A DNA stretch of 64,000 bases from Devosia rhizoryzae (GTDB taxonomy: Bacteria > Pseudomonadota > Alphaproteobacteria > Rhizobiales > Devosiaceae), in the NCBI RefSeq assembly GCF_016698665.1, contig NZ_CP068046.1, positions 1,860,001-1,924,000 of the forward strand. Reading direction: 5' to 3'. Shown in pieces: positions 8,420-16,491 of this stretch. The notes beneath the pieces are model-generated. The model ran no database searches. It was not told the origin of the DNA and was given only the letters and a program-made list of their open reading frames with translations. A program made the position numbers and the translations under genes. Numbering within the stretch: the first letter of the stretch is position 1; each line of letters begins with the position of its first letter.

Positions 8420-9417
8420 GCCCGGCGCGCCTTCCACATGTTCCAAAGGATCGGCAGGGCGATGACGATGATCAAAAGCGTGCCGGTAAAGATGGTCATG
8501 ACGATGCCGGGAACGTTGAGCAGCCCAAGGCCAAAGGTCACGAGCCCGATGATCAGCGCCGCCAGCACGACGCCAATGATGGAGCCGGCACCGCCCAGGA
8601 TCGAGACGCCGCCGAGGACGACCATGGTGATGACGTCGAGTTCGAAGCCCTGCGCGATCGAGGGCCGGGTCGATCCGAGGCGCGCGGTCAGGAGCACGGC
8701 GGTGATGCCGCTCATCAGGCCCGTAAGGCAGAAGAGCACGAACTTGATGCGGTCGACGCGCACGCCGGAAAACTGCGCGGCGGTTGCATTGTTGCCGATG
8801 GCAAAGACGCGGCGGCCGAAATTGGTGTGGTGCAGCAGCACGTAGAAGATCACGGCGGCGACAAGGAAAAGCACCAGCTCGAACGAGATCACCCACCAGA
8901 CATAGCCTTGGCCGAACCAGGCGAAATCACGCGGGTAGCCGCCATAGCTCTGGTCGCCGAGGATGATAAAGGCGATGCCGCGAAAAAGGCTCATCGTTCC
9001 GATGGTGACGACGATCGAGGGCAGCTTCAGTCCCGTGACCAGCCAGCCATTGAAGGCGCCGCAGGCAAGGCCGGTGAAGATGCCGACCAGCACCAGGACC
9101 GGGGTTGGCGCGCCGAACTGGTTGAGCACCAGACCCATCAGCGTGGAGGCTAGGGCGATGATCGAGGCGACGGAAAGATCGATCTCGCCGGTGATGATCA
9201 CCAGTGCCATGGCCAGCGCGATAAGCGCTTTTTCGGTGAAGTTGAACGTCATGTCGGAAAGCGACCAAGCGTTCAAGAAATAGGGCGAGGCGATCGAATT
9301 GGCGATGAAGATGCCGATGGCGACAAGCACCAAGAGCGTTTCCCAGCTGAGGACAGCAGATTTGAGCGGCGTGTCGAGCCGGTCCGGAAGGCGGCGATGG
9401 AGGGAGGTGTCTGTCAT
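8416..9417 (-). CDS. rhaQ: Rhamnose ABC transporter permease, second subunit
   Basis: This 333-residue inner-membrane permease belongs to the CUT2 (ribose/rhamnose-type) sugar ABC family. It has about nine to ten membrane segments, the [10 protein letters not shown] signature after the third, and the [14 protein letters not shown] cytoplasmic loop that contacts the ATPase. ATG 9417 is chosen; the open frame continues upstream only through a palindromic repeat. A 157-base gap separates it from rhaP, largely filled by that repeat, which is unusual inside an otherwise overlapping operon. Confidence 0.92.
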   Translation of the reverse strand: MTDTSLHRRLPDRLDTPLKSAVLSWETLLVLVAIGIFIANSIASPYFLNAWSLSDMTFNFTEKALIALAMALVIITGEIDLSVASIIALASTLMGLVLNQFGAPTPVLVLVGIFTGLACGAFNGWLVTGLKLPSIVVTIGTMSLFRGIAFIILGDQSYGGYPRDFAWFGQGYVWWVISFELVLFLVAAVIFYVLLHHTNFGRRVFAIGNNATAAQFSGVRVDRIKFVLFCLTGLMSGITAVLLTARLGSTRPSIAQGFELDVITMVVLGGVSILGGAGSIIGVVLAALIIGLVTFGLGLLNVPGIVMTIFTGTLLIIVIALPILWNMWKARRA

Positions 9418-9450
9418 TGGGTCGTCCCATAGGGCTTCGGCTCTTGTGCA

Positions 9451-9546
9451 TCCCTCCCCCTTGAGGGGAGGGATCGAGGGTGGGGGTCCGCCAGCGACAC
9501 ACTGCACCACCCCCCACCCCAGCCCTCCCCCTCAAGGGGGGAGGGA
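9451..9546. repeat. Long intergenic palindrome between rhaP and rhaQ
   Basis: The left arm (9451-9487, CCCTCCCCCTTGAGGGGAGG then GGGTGGGGGT) is the inverted copy of the right arm (9509-9546, ACCCCCCACCCC then CCTCCCCCTCAAGGGGGGAG). Each arm also contains its own small palindrome. The same unit recurs at 49153-49248. Confidence 0.85.
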
Positions 9547-9574
9547 GCCGACGTCCGGTGATTTACTAGAAAAA

Positions 9575-10555
9575 TCAAGCCACACCCTCCGCACGCCTCA
9601 AGATCACCCTGCCCTTGCGGCTTTCGCCGCGGGCGTTGAGGATGACGGCGATGAGGATGGCGGCGCCGGAAATGGCCATCTGCCAGAAGGGAGAAACGCC
9701 GATCACCGGCAGGGCATTGTTGACGACGCCGAGGAACAGCGCGCCGAGCAGGGCTCCGGCCACGGTGCCGATGCCACCGGCGATGGAAACGCCGCCGATG
9801 ACGCAGGCGGCAATGATGGTGAGTTCATAGCCGCTCGCGACTTCCACCGAAGCGATGACGTAGCGCGAGATCCAGAGATAGCCGGCAAGGCCCGAAATGG
9901 CGCCCGAGAGCACGAAGGCCAGGAACTTGGTGCGGCCGACATCGATGCCGGTATAGACCGCAGCTGTCGGATTGACGCCGATGGCATAAAAGGCGCGGCC
10001 CTGCGGGGTCCGGGTCATGAGGATATAGACCAGGATTGCGACGGCGATGGCAAAGTAGCTCAGGATCGGCAGGCCCAGGAACGAGCCGCGCTGCAGCTGG
10101 ATGAAGGCCGGGCTCATCTGCGCGGCGTTGACCCAGGCGCCACCAGAAATGACGAAGACCAGGCCGCGGAAAATGGTCAGCGTGCCCAGCGTCACGACGA
10201 TGGACGGAATATCGAGCTTCCACACCAGGATGCCGTTGAAGGCGCCGAGGGCTGCCCCGACGAGGATACAGCCGAGGATCAAGAGCGGGATCGGGATCAT
10301 CGGGAAGGCGGCATTGACCATGGCGACGATCATGCCGGTGAGGGCAAGATTGGAGGCCATGGACAGGTCGATCGAGCGGGTGAGGATCACCGCCATCTGC
10401 CCGAGCGCCAGCATCATCAGGATGGAAGTGTCGTTGAAGATGGTCAGCAGATTTGCTGGCTGCGAGAAGCGCGGGAAGCGGAAGGTCACGAGGACGATGA
10501 CGGCGAGGATGGCAAGCGCCAGCCAGATCTCGCGGGTTTTGAGAAGCCTGTTCAT
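9575..10555 (-). CDS. rhaP: Rhamnose ABC transporter permease, first subunit
   Basis: This 326-residue CUT2-type permease is paralogous to RhaQ. Membrane segments cover most of the chain, with the RSIDLSMASN signature near residue 73 and the VNPTAAVYTGIDVGRTKFLAFV loop. The ATG at 10555 overlaps the rhaT stop as ATGA, so translation is coupled to the ATPase. It forms the heterodimeric channel with RhaQ. The order T-P-Q matches the characterised Rhizobium leguminosarum locus. Confidence 0.93.
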   Translation of the reverse strand: MNRLLKTREIWLALAILAVIVLVTFRFPRFSQPANLLTIFNDTSILMMLALGQMAVILTRSIDLSMASNLALTGMIVAMVNAAFPMIPIPLLILGCILVGAALGAFNGILVWKLDIPSIVVTLGTLTIFRGLVFVISGGAWVNAAQMSPAFIQLQRGSFLGLPILSYFAIAVAILVYILMTRTPQGRAFYAIGVNPTAAVYTGIDVGRTKFLAFVLSGAISGLAGYLWISRYVIASVEVASGYELTIIAACVIGGVSIAGGIGTVAGALLGALFLGVVNNALPVIGVSPFWQMAISGAAILIAVILNARGESRKGRVILRRAEGVA

Positions 10556-12054
10556 GCTGCTTCCTCGACAATGCCGGCGGCGAGACGCACCAGGGTTTCG
10601 GGGGCGAGGGCTTTGTTGTCGAGCGTATCGATGACGAGCCCTTCGCGCATGACGACGATGCGGTCGCTCATGCCCAAGACTTCCGGCAGTTCGGACGAGA
10701 CCATGATGACGCTGAGGCCCTGCGCGACCAGTTCGCCCATGAATTCGTGCACGGCGGCCTTGGAGCCGATATCGATGCCCTTGGTGGGCTCATCGAGGAT
10801 GATGACCTTGGGCAGGGTCGCGAGCCACTTGGCGATGACGACCTTCTGCTGATTGCCGCCCGAAAGGGTCGAAACGTTTTGGCTGAGCGAATGGGCGCGA
10901 AGATCGAGCCGCTCGGTATAGGTGCGGGCGAGCCTATATTCTTCGGCCATGCGCAGGAAGCCCGAGCGGCTGGTCTTGCCAAGGCTGGGGAGCGAGACAT
11001 TCTTGAAGATCGGCTCGCCGGTAATGACGCCCTGCTTGCCGCGTTCTTCGGGCACGTAGACGATGCCCGCTTCCACCGCGTCGGCAGGAGAACGCGGCGC
11101 CACCGTCTTGCCGTCGAGAACCATGGTGCCGCCCGATGGCCTGGTCATGCCGAAGACGGCCTGCATCACCTCGGAGCGCCCTGCCCCGACGAGACCATAG
11201 AAGCCCAGGATTTCGCCCTTGCGGACGGAAAAGCTGACATTTTCGAATTCGGTGGGATGGGTCAGGCCTTTGACCTCGAGCACCGTTTTGCCGATCTGCG
11301 CCTCACGGGCGGGGAAGATCTGGTCGACGGAGCGCCCGACCATGAGGCGGACGATCTCGGACTGCGGCGTGTCCTTGATGAAGCCCTTGCCGACCATCTC
11401 GCCATCGCGGAAGACGGTGTAGCGGTCGGCGATGCGATAGATTTCATCGAATTTGTGCGAAATAAAGAGGATGGCCTTGCCGTCTTCCTTGAGGAGCTCG
11501 ATGAGGACGTAAAGCTCCTCGATCTCCTTTTGGCTCAGCGCCGCGGTGGGCTCGTCCATGATGACGACCTGGGCGTCGACGCTCAGCGCCCGGGCGACGG
11601 CGACGAGGTGCTTTTTGGCGATGCCGAGCTCCTTGAGCGGCATGCTGGCGTCGATGCCGGACGCCATGGAATCGAGCGTCAACTGCGCCTCGCGCCGCAT
11701 CGTCTTCCAGTCGATCATGCCGAAACGGTTGGTCGGCGTGTGGCCAAGATAGATGTTTTCGGCGACCGATAGCTCGTCGAAGAGCACGGTCTCCTGGTGG
11801 ATTGCGGTGATGCCCATCTGCGCGGCGGAATGGGCGGTCGGCAGCGTGATCTGGCCGCCAGCCATGCGGATTTCGCCGGCGTCGGGCTGGTAGATGCCGG
11901 TCATGGTCTTGACCAGCGTCGACTTGCCGGCCCCGTTTTCCCCGATCAGCGCGGTGACTTCACCGGCATAGAGTTCCAGCGACACATCATTGAGCGCCCG
12001 GACGCCGGGAAAGCTCTTGGTGATGCCGGAAAGGGTGAGGATGGGTTCGGTCAT
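10552..12054 (-). CDS. rhaT: Rhamnose ABC transporter ATP-binding protein
   Basis: This 500-residue tandem ATPase energises rhamnose import. The first domain has Walker A GENGAGKST (near residue 38) and IMDEPTAALS. Its signature position reads LGIAKKHLV instead of LSGGQ, as is common in the first half of this family. The second domain has VGAGRSEV as a degenerate Walker A and LSGGNQQKV with ILDEPTKGID. ATG 12054 is preceded by GGAACAAGAGAAG. The gap to rhaS holds a long palindrome. Confidence 0.93.
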   Translation of the reverse strand: MTEPILTLSGITKSFPGVRALNDVSLELYAGEVTALIGENGAGKSTLVKTMTGIYQPDAGEIRMAGGQITLPTAHSAAQMGITAIHQETVLFDELSVAENIYLGHTPTNRFGMIDWKTMRREAQLTLDSMASGIDASMPLKELGIAKKHLVAVARALSVDAQVVIMDEPTAALSQKEIEELYVLIELLKEDGKAILFISHKFDEIYRIADRYTVFRDGEMVGKGFIKDTPQSEIVRLMVGRSVDQIFPAREAQIGKTVLEVKGLTHPTEFENVSFSVRKGEILGFYGLVGAGRSEVMQAVFGMTRPSGGTMVLDGKTVAPRSPADAVEAGIVYVPEERGKQGVITGEPIFKNVSLPSLGKTSRSGFLRMAEEYRLARTYTERLDLRAHSLSQNVSTLSGGNQQKVVIAKWLATLPKVIILDEPTKGIDIGSKAAVHEFMGELVAQGLSVIMVSSELPEVLGMSDRIVVMREGLVIDTLDNKALAPETLVRLAAGIVEEAA

Positions 12055-12068
12055 TTTCTTCTCTTGTT

Positions 12069-12195
12069 CCTCTCCCCCTCGGGGAGAGGGTGGATCGGCC
12101 GAAGGCCGAGACGGGTGAGGGGGATGCATCCGCACACGCTGCGGCCACCCCCCTCATCCGGCGCTACGCGCCACCTTCTCCCCGAGGGGGAGAAG
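12069..12195. repeat. Long intergenic palindrome between rhaS and rhaT
   Basis: The left arm begins CCTCTCCCCCTCGGGGAGAG (12069) and ends GGGTGAGGGGG. The right arm (12146-12195) contains CACCCCCCTCATCCGGCGC and CTTCTCCCCGAGGGGGAGAA. It is the inverted counterpart with inner GC-rich hairpins. This is a distinct sequence family from the 9451 repeat. It may separate the abundant rhaS message from the downstream genes. Confidence 0.85.
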
Positions 12196-12217
12196 AATAG
12201 GGCGTGCCATCCAAGCC

Positions 12218-13207
12218 TTAGTAGATCTTGGAGAACTCTTCGATGTTGGAGGCGTCGAACTGGAACGGGGCGGCCATGGCGGCCGAGTTGGTGTCGTCCA
12301 GCGTTACTTCGCCGACGCGGCCGATCGAGAAGGAGGCGCCGGGGGCCGCTTCTTCGCCTTCGACCAGAGCATTGGCGAGGAACACTGCCGAGTAGCCGAG
12401 GTCGATCGGGTTCCAGAGGGCGACGGCCTGCGAGGCGCCGTTATCGATGAATTGCTTGAACTCGGACGGCAAGGCGAGGCCGGTGACGTTGATCTTGCCG
12501 ATCAGGTCCTGGTCGGTCACGACCTGGGCGGCCGCAACGACGCCGACCGTGGTCGGGGCGATGATCGCCTTGAGATCCGGATAGGCCGAGATCAGGCCGC
12601 GGGCTTCTTCGGTCGACTTCACCGAGTCATCGTCGCCATAGACGGTCGCGACGAGATTGATATTGGGGAATTTTTCCGGGATCGCAGCCTTGGCGGCTTC
12701 GATCCAAGCATTTTGGTTGGTCGCGGTGGATGCGGCCGAGAGGATCGCGACGTCGCCGCCTTCCGGCAGGTAATCGGCGGCCAGCTTGATGATGGTTTCG
12801 CCGATGAGGTTGACGTCGGACGGGTTGAGGTGGATCTGGCGGCCTTCTGGCGCAACGCCTGAATCCCAAGAGATGACCTTGATGCCGCGTTCCTGGGCGC
12901 GCTGCAGAACCGGGACCAAAGCGTCCGGATCGTTGGCGGAGATGGCGATGGCGTCGACCTGCTGGGCGATCAGGGTGTTGACCACCTCGATCTGGGCTTC
13001 GGCGGTCGCGGCGGTCGGGCCGGTATAGATGACTTCGACGCCGAGCTCTTCGGCGGCTTCCTGCGCGCCCTTGTTGGCAGCGTCAAAAAAGCCATTGCCC
13101 AAGGACTTGACGACCAGCGCGATGCGGGTCCCGTCCTGGGCTGCGGCGGGGGCCGCGATCATGACGGCAACGGTGGCCGTGGCAGCGAGCAGTTTGAACA
13201 GGTTCAT
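12218..13207 (-). CDS. rhaS: Rhamnose ABC transporter periplasmic binding protein
   Basis: This 329-residue type I periplasmic binding protein has a signal peptide (MNLFKLLAATATVAVM to PAAAQD). The mature protein begins RIALVVKSLGNGFFDAANKG, the family's first strand and ligand loop. Asp/Asn-containing ligand segments (SANDPDAL, SWDSGV, STATNQNAW) follow. ATG 13207 is chosen because GGAGG lies seven bases upstream. It is the second gene of the rhaR-led unit; the large palindrome after it may stabilise its message. Confidence 0.95.
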   Translation of the reverse strand: MNLFKLLAATATVAVMIAAPAAAQDGTRIALVVKSLGNGFFDAANKGAQEAAEELGVEVIYTGPTAATAEAQIEVVNTLIAQQVDAIAISANDPDALVPVLQRAQERGIKVISWDSGVAPEGRQIHLNPSDVNLIGETIIKLAADYLPEGGDVAILSAASTATNQNAWIEAAKAAIPEKFPNINLVATVYGDDDSVKSTEEARGLISAYPDLKAIIAPTTVGVVAAAQVVTDQDLIGKINVTGLALPSEFKQFIDNGASQAVALWNPIDLGYSAVFLANALVEGEEAAPGASFSIGRVGEVTLDDTNSAAMAAPFQFDASNIEEFSKIY

Positions 13208-13239
13208 TCGGTTTCCTCCCATGATATCTGATCTTGTTC

Positions 13240-14046
13240 TCAGGCGACGGTTGCTTGCTTGTCAGCCTGAGAGGTTGCGTCCGCAACAAGGAGCCGCACG
13301 CCTGCCGTTTCCAGCATTTGGCGATCTTCGTCGCGGATGCCGCTGTCGGTGATGACGGCAGCAATTCGGTCCAACCCGCAAAGGATGAGGCTCGAGCGGG
13401 CGGAAAATTTCGAGGAGTCGGCAAGGACGATCAGCTCGTCGGCCTGGCCGATCAGGGCCAATTCGGACTGGACCACCATTGGGTCCGCCTCCATCAGGCC
13501 GTGGGCGCCGATGCCCTGGCAGCCGATGAACATGCGCTTGGCAAAAAAATGCGACGCCACCACGCCGCCAAAGGGCGAGAGGATGACGTTCTGCTCGCGA
13601 TAAACGGTGCCGCCTGGGATGACGACGGAATTGCGCGAATTGTGGATCAGGAATTCCGCAATGGCGAAGCTGTTGGTGAAGACGCTGAGACGCTTGGCCG
13701 TGAGATGGTGCACCATCTGGTAGGTGGTGGTGCCGCCATTGATGATGATGGGCTCGCCATCACCGCACATATCGGCAGCGATGCGCGCAATTGCGCGCTT
13801 TTGCCCTATGTTGATCGTTTCGTTGACAGAGAAGGGGCGACCGATCAGTCCGCTTTGCGACGGCGGGTTGATGGCCTCGGCGCCACCGCGCACACGGCGC
13901 AGCTTGCCTTGCACGTGAAGGGCCGCAATATCCCGGCGAATGGTGGCTTCGGACGAATTGGTGACCTCGCACAACTCCGCCACCGTCGCCACGGGGCGAG
14001 ACTGCGCTGCGGCCAGAATAACGCGATGGCGTTCCGTTTCGTGCAA
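13240..14046 (-). CDS. rhaR: DeoR-family transcriptional regulator of rhamnose genes
   Basis: This DeoR regulator of about 268 residues has an N-terminal helix-turn-helix (ATVAELCEVTNSSEATIRRD then LRRVRGGA). Its C-terminal sugar-phosphate sensor domain has ADMCGDGEPIIINGGTTTYQ and FIGCQGIGAHGLMEADP. Rhizobial RhaR is an activator of the rha genes by published work on R. leguminosarum; the same role here is inferred from position. The start is uncertain: TTG 14046 has GGGAG eight bases upstream and gives the usual LHETERHR beginning, while GTG 14085 and TTG 14097 lack a ribosome site. It is co-oriented with rhaS and divergent from rhaD. Confidence 0.88.
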   Translation of the reverse strand: MHETERHRVILAAAQSRPVATVAELCEVTNSSEATIRRDIAALHVQGKLRRVRGGAEAINPPSQSGLIGRPFSVNETINIGQKRAIARIAADMCGDGEPIIINGGTTTYQMVHHLTAKRLSVFTNSFAIAEFLIHNSRNSVVIPGGTVYREQNVILSPFGGVVASHFFAKRMFIGCQGIGAHGLMEADPMVVQSELALIGQADELIVLADSSKFSARSSLILCGLDRIAAVITDSGIRDEDRQMLETAGVRLLVADATSQADKQATVA

Positions 14047-14111
14047 TGCTGATACTCCCTGAATGCATTTCCTTCCACTCGCCACGGTCGGAGTCAATCA
14101 CCTAAAACTAG

Positions 14112-14131
14112 TTTTCGATCATTTTCGCGCA
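14112..14131. promoter_or_regulatory. Candidate RhaR operator, tandem 10-mers
   Basis: TTTTCGATCA and TTTTCGCGCA lie directly in tandem (14112-14121 and 14122-14131), one helical turn apart, in the short divergent region between rhaR and rhaD. DeoR proteins often bind repeated half-sites. This is an inference from spacing and position. Confidence 0.45.
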
Positions 14132-14160
14132 TGGGTGACGGAGAGTGATTGTTTCTGATT

Positions 14161-14175
14161 GACACGTTGCGTGTC
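14161..14175. promoter_or_regulatory. Inverted repeat upstream of rhaD
   Basis: GACACG-TTG-CGTGTC is a perfect 6-3-6 palindrome 51 bases before the rhaD start codon. It could be an operator for RhaR or another regulator. Confidence 0.4.
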
Positions 14176-14225
14176 GTCGTGCCCATCTCCGCGCAACTGA
14201 CTGTTGCCGATCTGGGAGGAATGCC

Positions 14226-16322
14226 ATGTCCACCGCGCCCAAGCGCCTCGAAAACAAATGGGACGATGCCGTCGCGGCGGGTATGAGCGAGCCGGAACGG
14301 CTGGTTTATCGCTCGAACCTTCTAGGCTCGGACAAGCGCGTCACCAATTACGGTGGCGGCAACACCTCCTCCAAGATCATGCAGAAGGACCCGCTGACGG
14401 GCGAAATGGTCGAAGTCCTCTGGGTCAAGGGTTCGGGCGGCGACAGCGCCTCGATCAAGCTCGATGGCTTTGCGACGCTCTACATGGACAAGCTGCGGGC
14501 GCTGAAGGGTCTTTATCGCGGCGTCGAGTTCGAAGACGAGATGGTGGGCTACCTGCCCCACGCCACCTTCAACCTCAACCCGCGCGCCGCCTCGATCGAC
14601 ACCCCGCTCCATGCCTATGTGAACCATCCGTTCGTCGACCACATGCACCCCGATGCGATCATTGCTATTGCGGCCTCAGAGAATTCCCGCGAACTCACGC
14701 AGCAGATTTTCGGCGACACTATCGGCTGGTTGCCGTGGAAGAAGCCGGGCTTCGAACTGGGCCTGTGGCTCGGCAAGTATTGCGAGGAGAACCCGACCTC
14801 TAAGGGGCTGATCCTTGAGTCGCATGGCCTCTTCACCTGGGGTGACACGCCCAAGGAATGCTACGAGACCACGATCGGCATCATCAACCAGGCGATCGAG
14901 TGGTTCGAGCGGGAAACCGAGGGCAAGACCATCTTCGGTGGCGCCGCGAAGCAATCACTGCCTGCGGAGGAGCGCCGCGCCGTTGCCGCCAAGCTGATGC
15001 CAAAAATCCGCGGCTTCATTTCCGAGGACTCGCACAAGCTGGGCCATTTCGACGACAGCGACGCGGTGCTTGAATTCGTCAATTCCAATAACCTGCGGCC
15101 GCTGGCGGCGCTGGGCACCTCCTGCCCCGACCACTTCCTGCGCACCAAGATCCGTCCGCTGGTCATCGATTTCGATCCGGCCAATCCGGACGTCGAGGGC
15201 GTCATCGCCGGGCTGGACAAGCAGATCGCCGACTATCGTGCCGACTACGCCGCCTATTACGAGCGCTCCAAGCACTCTAATTCGCCTGCCATCCGCGATC
15301 CCAACGCCGTGGTCTACCTGATCCCCGGCGTCGGCATGATCACCTTTGCGAAGGATAAGGCCACCGCCCGCATTTCCGGCGAGTTCTATGTCAACGCGAT
15401 CAACGTGATGCGCGGCGCTTCGACCGTGTCGGAATATCAGGGCCTGCCTGAACAGGAAGCCTTCGACATCGAATATTGGCTGCTTGAAGAAGCCAAGCTG
15501 CAGCGCATGCCCAAGCCAAAGTCGCTCGCTGGCAAGATCGCCCTCGTCACCGGCGGCGCCGGCGGCATCGGCAAGGCGACGGCCGCCCGCCTCCTCCGCG
15601 AAGGCGCTTGCGTCGTGCTCGCCGATATCGACCAGACGGCGCTCGATGGCGCCACGGCCGAACTTTCCGGCATCTTTGGCGCTGATTTCGTCCGTCCGGT
15701 CAACATCAACGTCACCAAAGAAGAGCAGGTTACTGCCGGCTTCGCCCATGCCGTGGTCGAATTCGGCGGGCTCGACATTCTCGTGTCGAACGCTGGCCTC
15801 GCTTCCTCGGCCCCGATAGAGGAGACGACGCTCGAGCTTTGGAACAAGAACATGGACATCCTGTCCACGGGCTATTTCCTCGTCTCGCGCGAGGCTTTCC
15901 GGCTGTTCCGCAGCCAGAAGATTGGCGGCAACGTCGTGTTCGTTGCCTCCAAGAACGGTCTCGCCGCTTCGCCCAACGCTGCCGCCTACTGCACCGCCAA
16001 GGCGGCCGAAATCCATCTCGCCCGCTGCCTCGCGCTCGAAGGCGCCGAAGCACAGATCCGCGTCAACGTTGTCAATCCGGACGCCGTGTTGCGGGGTTCG
16101 AAGATCTGGGCCGGGGAATGGCTTGAGCAGCGCGCTTCGACCTACAAGACCGACAAGGACGGCCTTGAGGAAATGTATCGCCAGCGCTCGATGCTGAAGC
16201 GAAGCGTGTTCCCCGAGGACATTGCCGAAGCCATCTACTTTTTCGCGTCGGAGGCTTCGGCCAAGTCCACCGGCAACATTCTCAATGTCGACGCGGGCAA
16301 TGCCCAGTCATTTCCGCGGTAA
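14226..16322 (+). CDS. rhaD: Bifunctional rhamnulose-1-phosphate aldolase / lactaldehyde dehydrogenase
   Basis: This 698-residue fusion has an N-terminal class II (zinc) aldolase domain, about residues 20-300, with NYGGGNTSSK, HATFNLNPRAASIDTPLHAYV and MHPDAIIAI carrying metal-binding histidines. A short-chain dehydrogenase domain covers about 430-698, with GGAGGIGKA, SNAGLAS and YCTAKAAE (the YxxxK pair). The aldolase cleaves L-rhamnulose-1-phosphate to dihydroxyacetone phosphate and L-lactaldehyde, and the second domain oxidises or reduces the aldehyde. GGGAGGA precedes the ATG. The pathway needs a rhamnulokinase to make its substrate, and none is in this locus. Confidence 0.95.
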   Translation: MSTAPKRLENKWDDAVAAGMSEPERLVYRSNLLGSDKRVTNYGGGNTSSKIMQKDPLTGEMVEVLWVKGSGGDSASIKLDGFATLYMDKLRALKGLYRGVEFEDEMVGYLPHATFNLNPRAASIDTPLHAYVNHPFVDHMHPDAIIAIAASENSRELTQQIFGDTIGWLPWKKPGFELGLWLGKYCEENPTSKGLILESHGLFTWGDTPKECYETTIGIINQAIEWFERETEGKTIFGGAAKQSLPAEERRAVAAKLMPKIRGFISEDSHKLGHFDDSDAVLEFVNSNNLRPLAALGTSCPDHFLRTKIRPLVIDFDPANPDVEGVIAGLDKQIADYRADYAAYYERSKHSNSPAIRDPNAVVYLIPGVGMITFAKDKATARISGEFYVNAINVMRGASTVSEYQGLPEQEAFDIEYWLLEEAKLQRMPKPKSLAGKIALVTGGAGGIGKATAARLLREGACVVLADIDQTALDGATAELSGIFGADFVRPVNINVTKEEQVTAGFAHAVVEFGGLDILVSNAGLASSAPIEETTLELWNKNMDILSTGYFLVSREAFRLFRSQKIGGNVVFVASKNGLAASPNAAAYCTAKAAEIHLARCLALEGAEAQIRVNVVNPDAVLRGSKIWAGEWLEQRASTYKTDKDGLEEMYRQRSMLKRSVFPEDIAEAIYFFASEASAKSTGNILNVDAGNAQSFPR

Positions 16323-16333
16323 GGTAAGATAGA

Positions 16334-16461
16334 CCCCTCACCCTGACCCTCTCCCCATAGGGGCGAGGGGACGCAGGAGCCGTTACAACTGTGTCGGCTC
16401 CTGCACTGCAAGTGCCCCCATCGTCCCCTCGCCCTTCCGGGGAGAGGGTTAGGGTGAGGGG
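16334..16461. repeat. Long intergenic palindrome between rhaD and rhaI
   Basis: The left arm 16334-16373 (CCCCTCACCCTGACCCTCTC onward) is matched in inverted orientation by 16422-16461 (ending GGGTTAGGGTGAGGGG). An inner perfect stem CAGGAGCCG / CGGCTCCTG lies between them. This unit ends 30 bases before the rhaI start, so both genes are probably still one transcript interrupted by a strong hairpin. Confidence 0.85.
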
Positions 16462-16491
16462 CTGGCGGGCGGAGGAGGTCGGGAGAGAAAA

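Noticed and set aside
8420..8896. The upstream part of the long frame that contains rhaU
   Set aside because: It overlaps rhaQ in another frame and is Arg/His-rich shadow sequence; only the part from ATG 8419 is the mutarotase.
9299..10852. A 517-codon open frame on the plus strand opposite rhaP and rhaQ
   Set aside because: It is antisense to two well-supported permease genes, runs through a palindromic repeat, and its translation is low-complexity Asp/Gly/Arg-rich sequence produced by high-GC codon bias.
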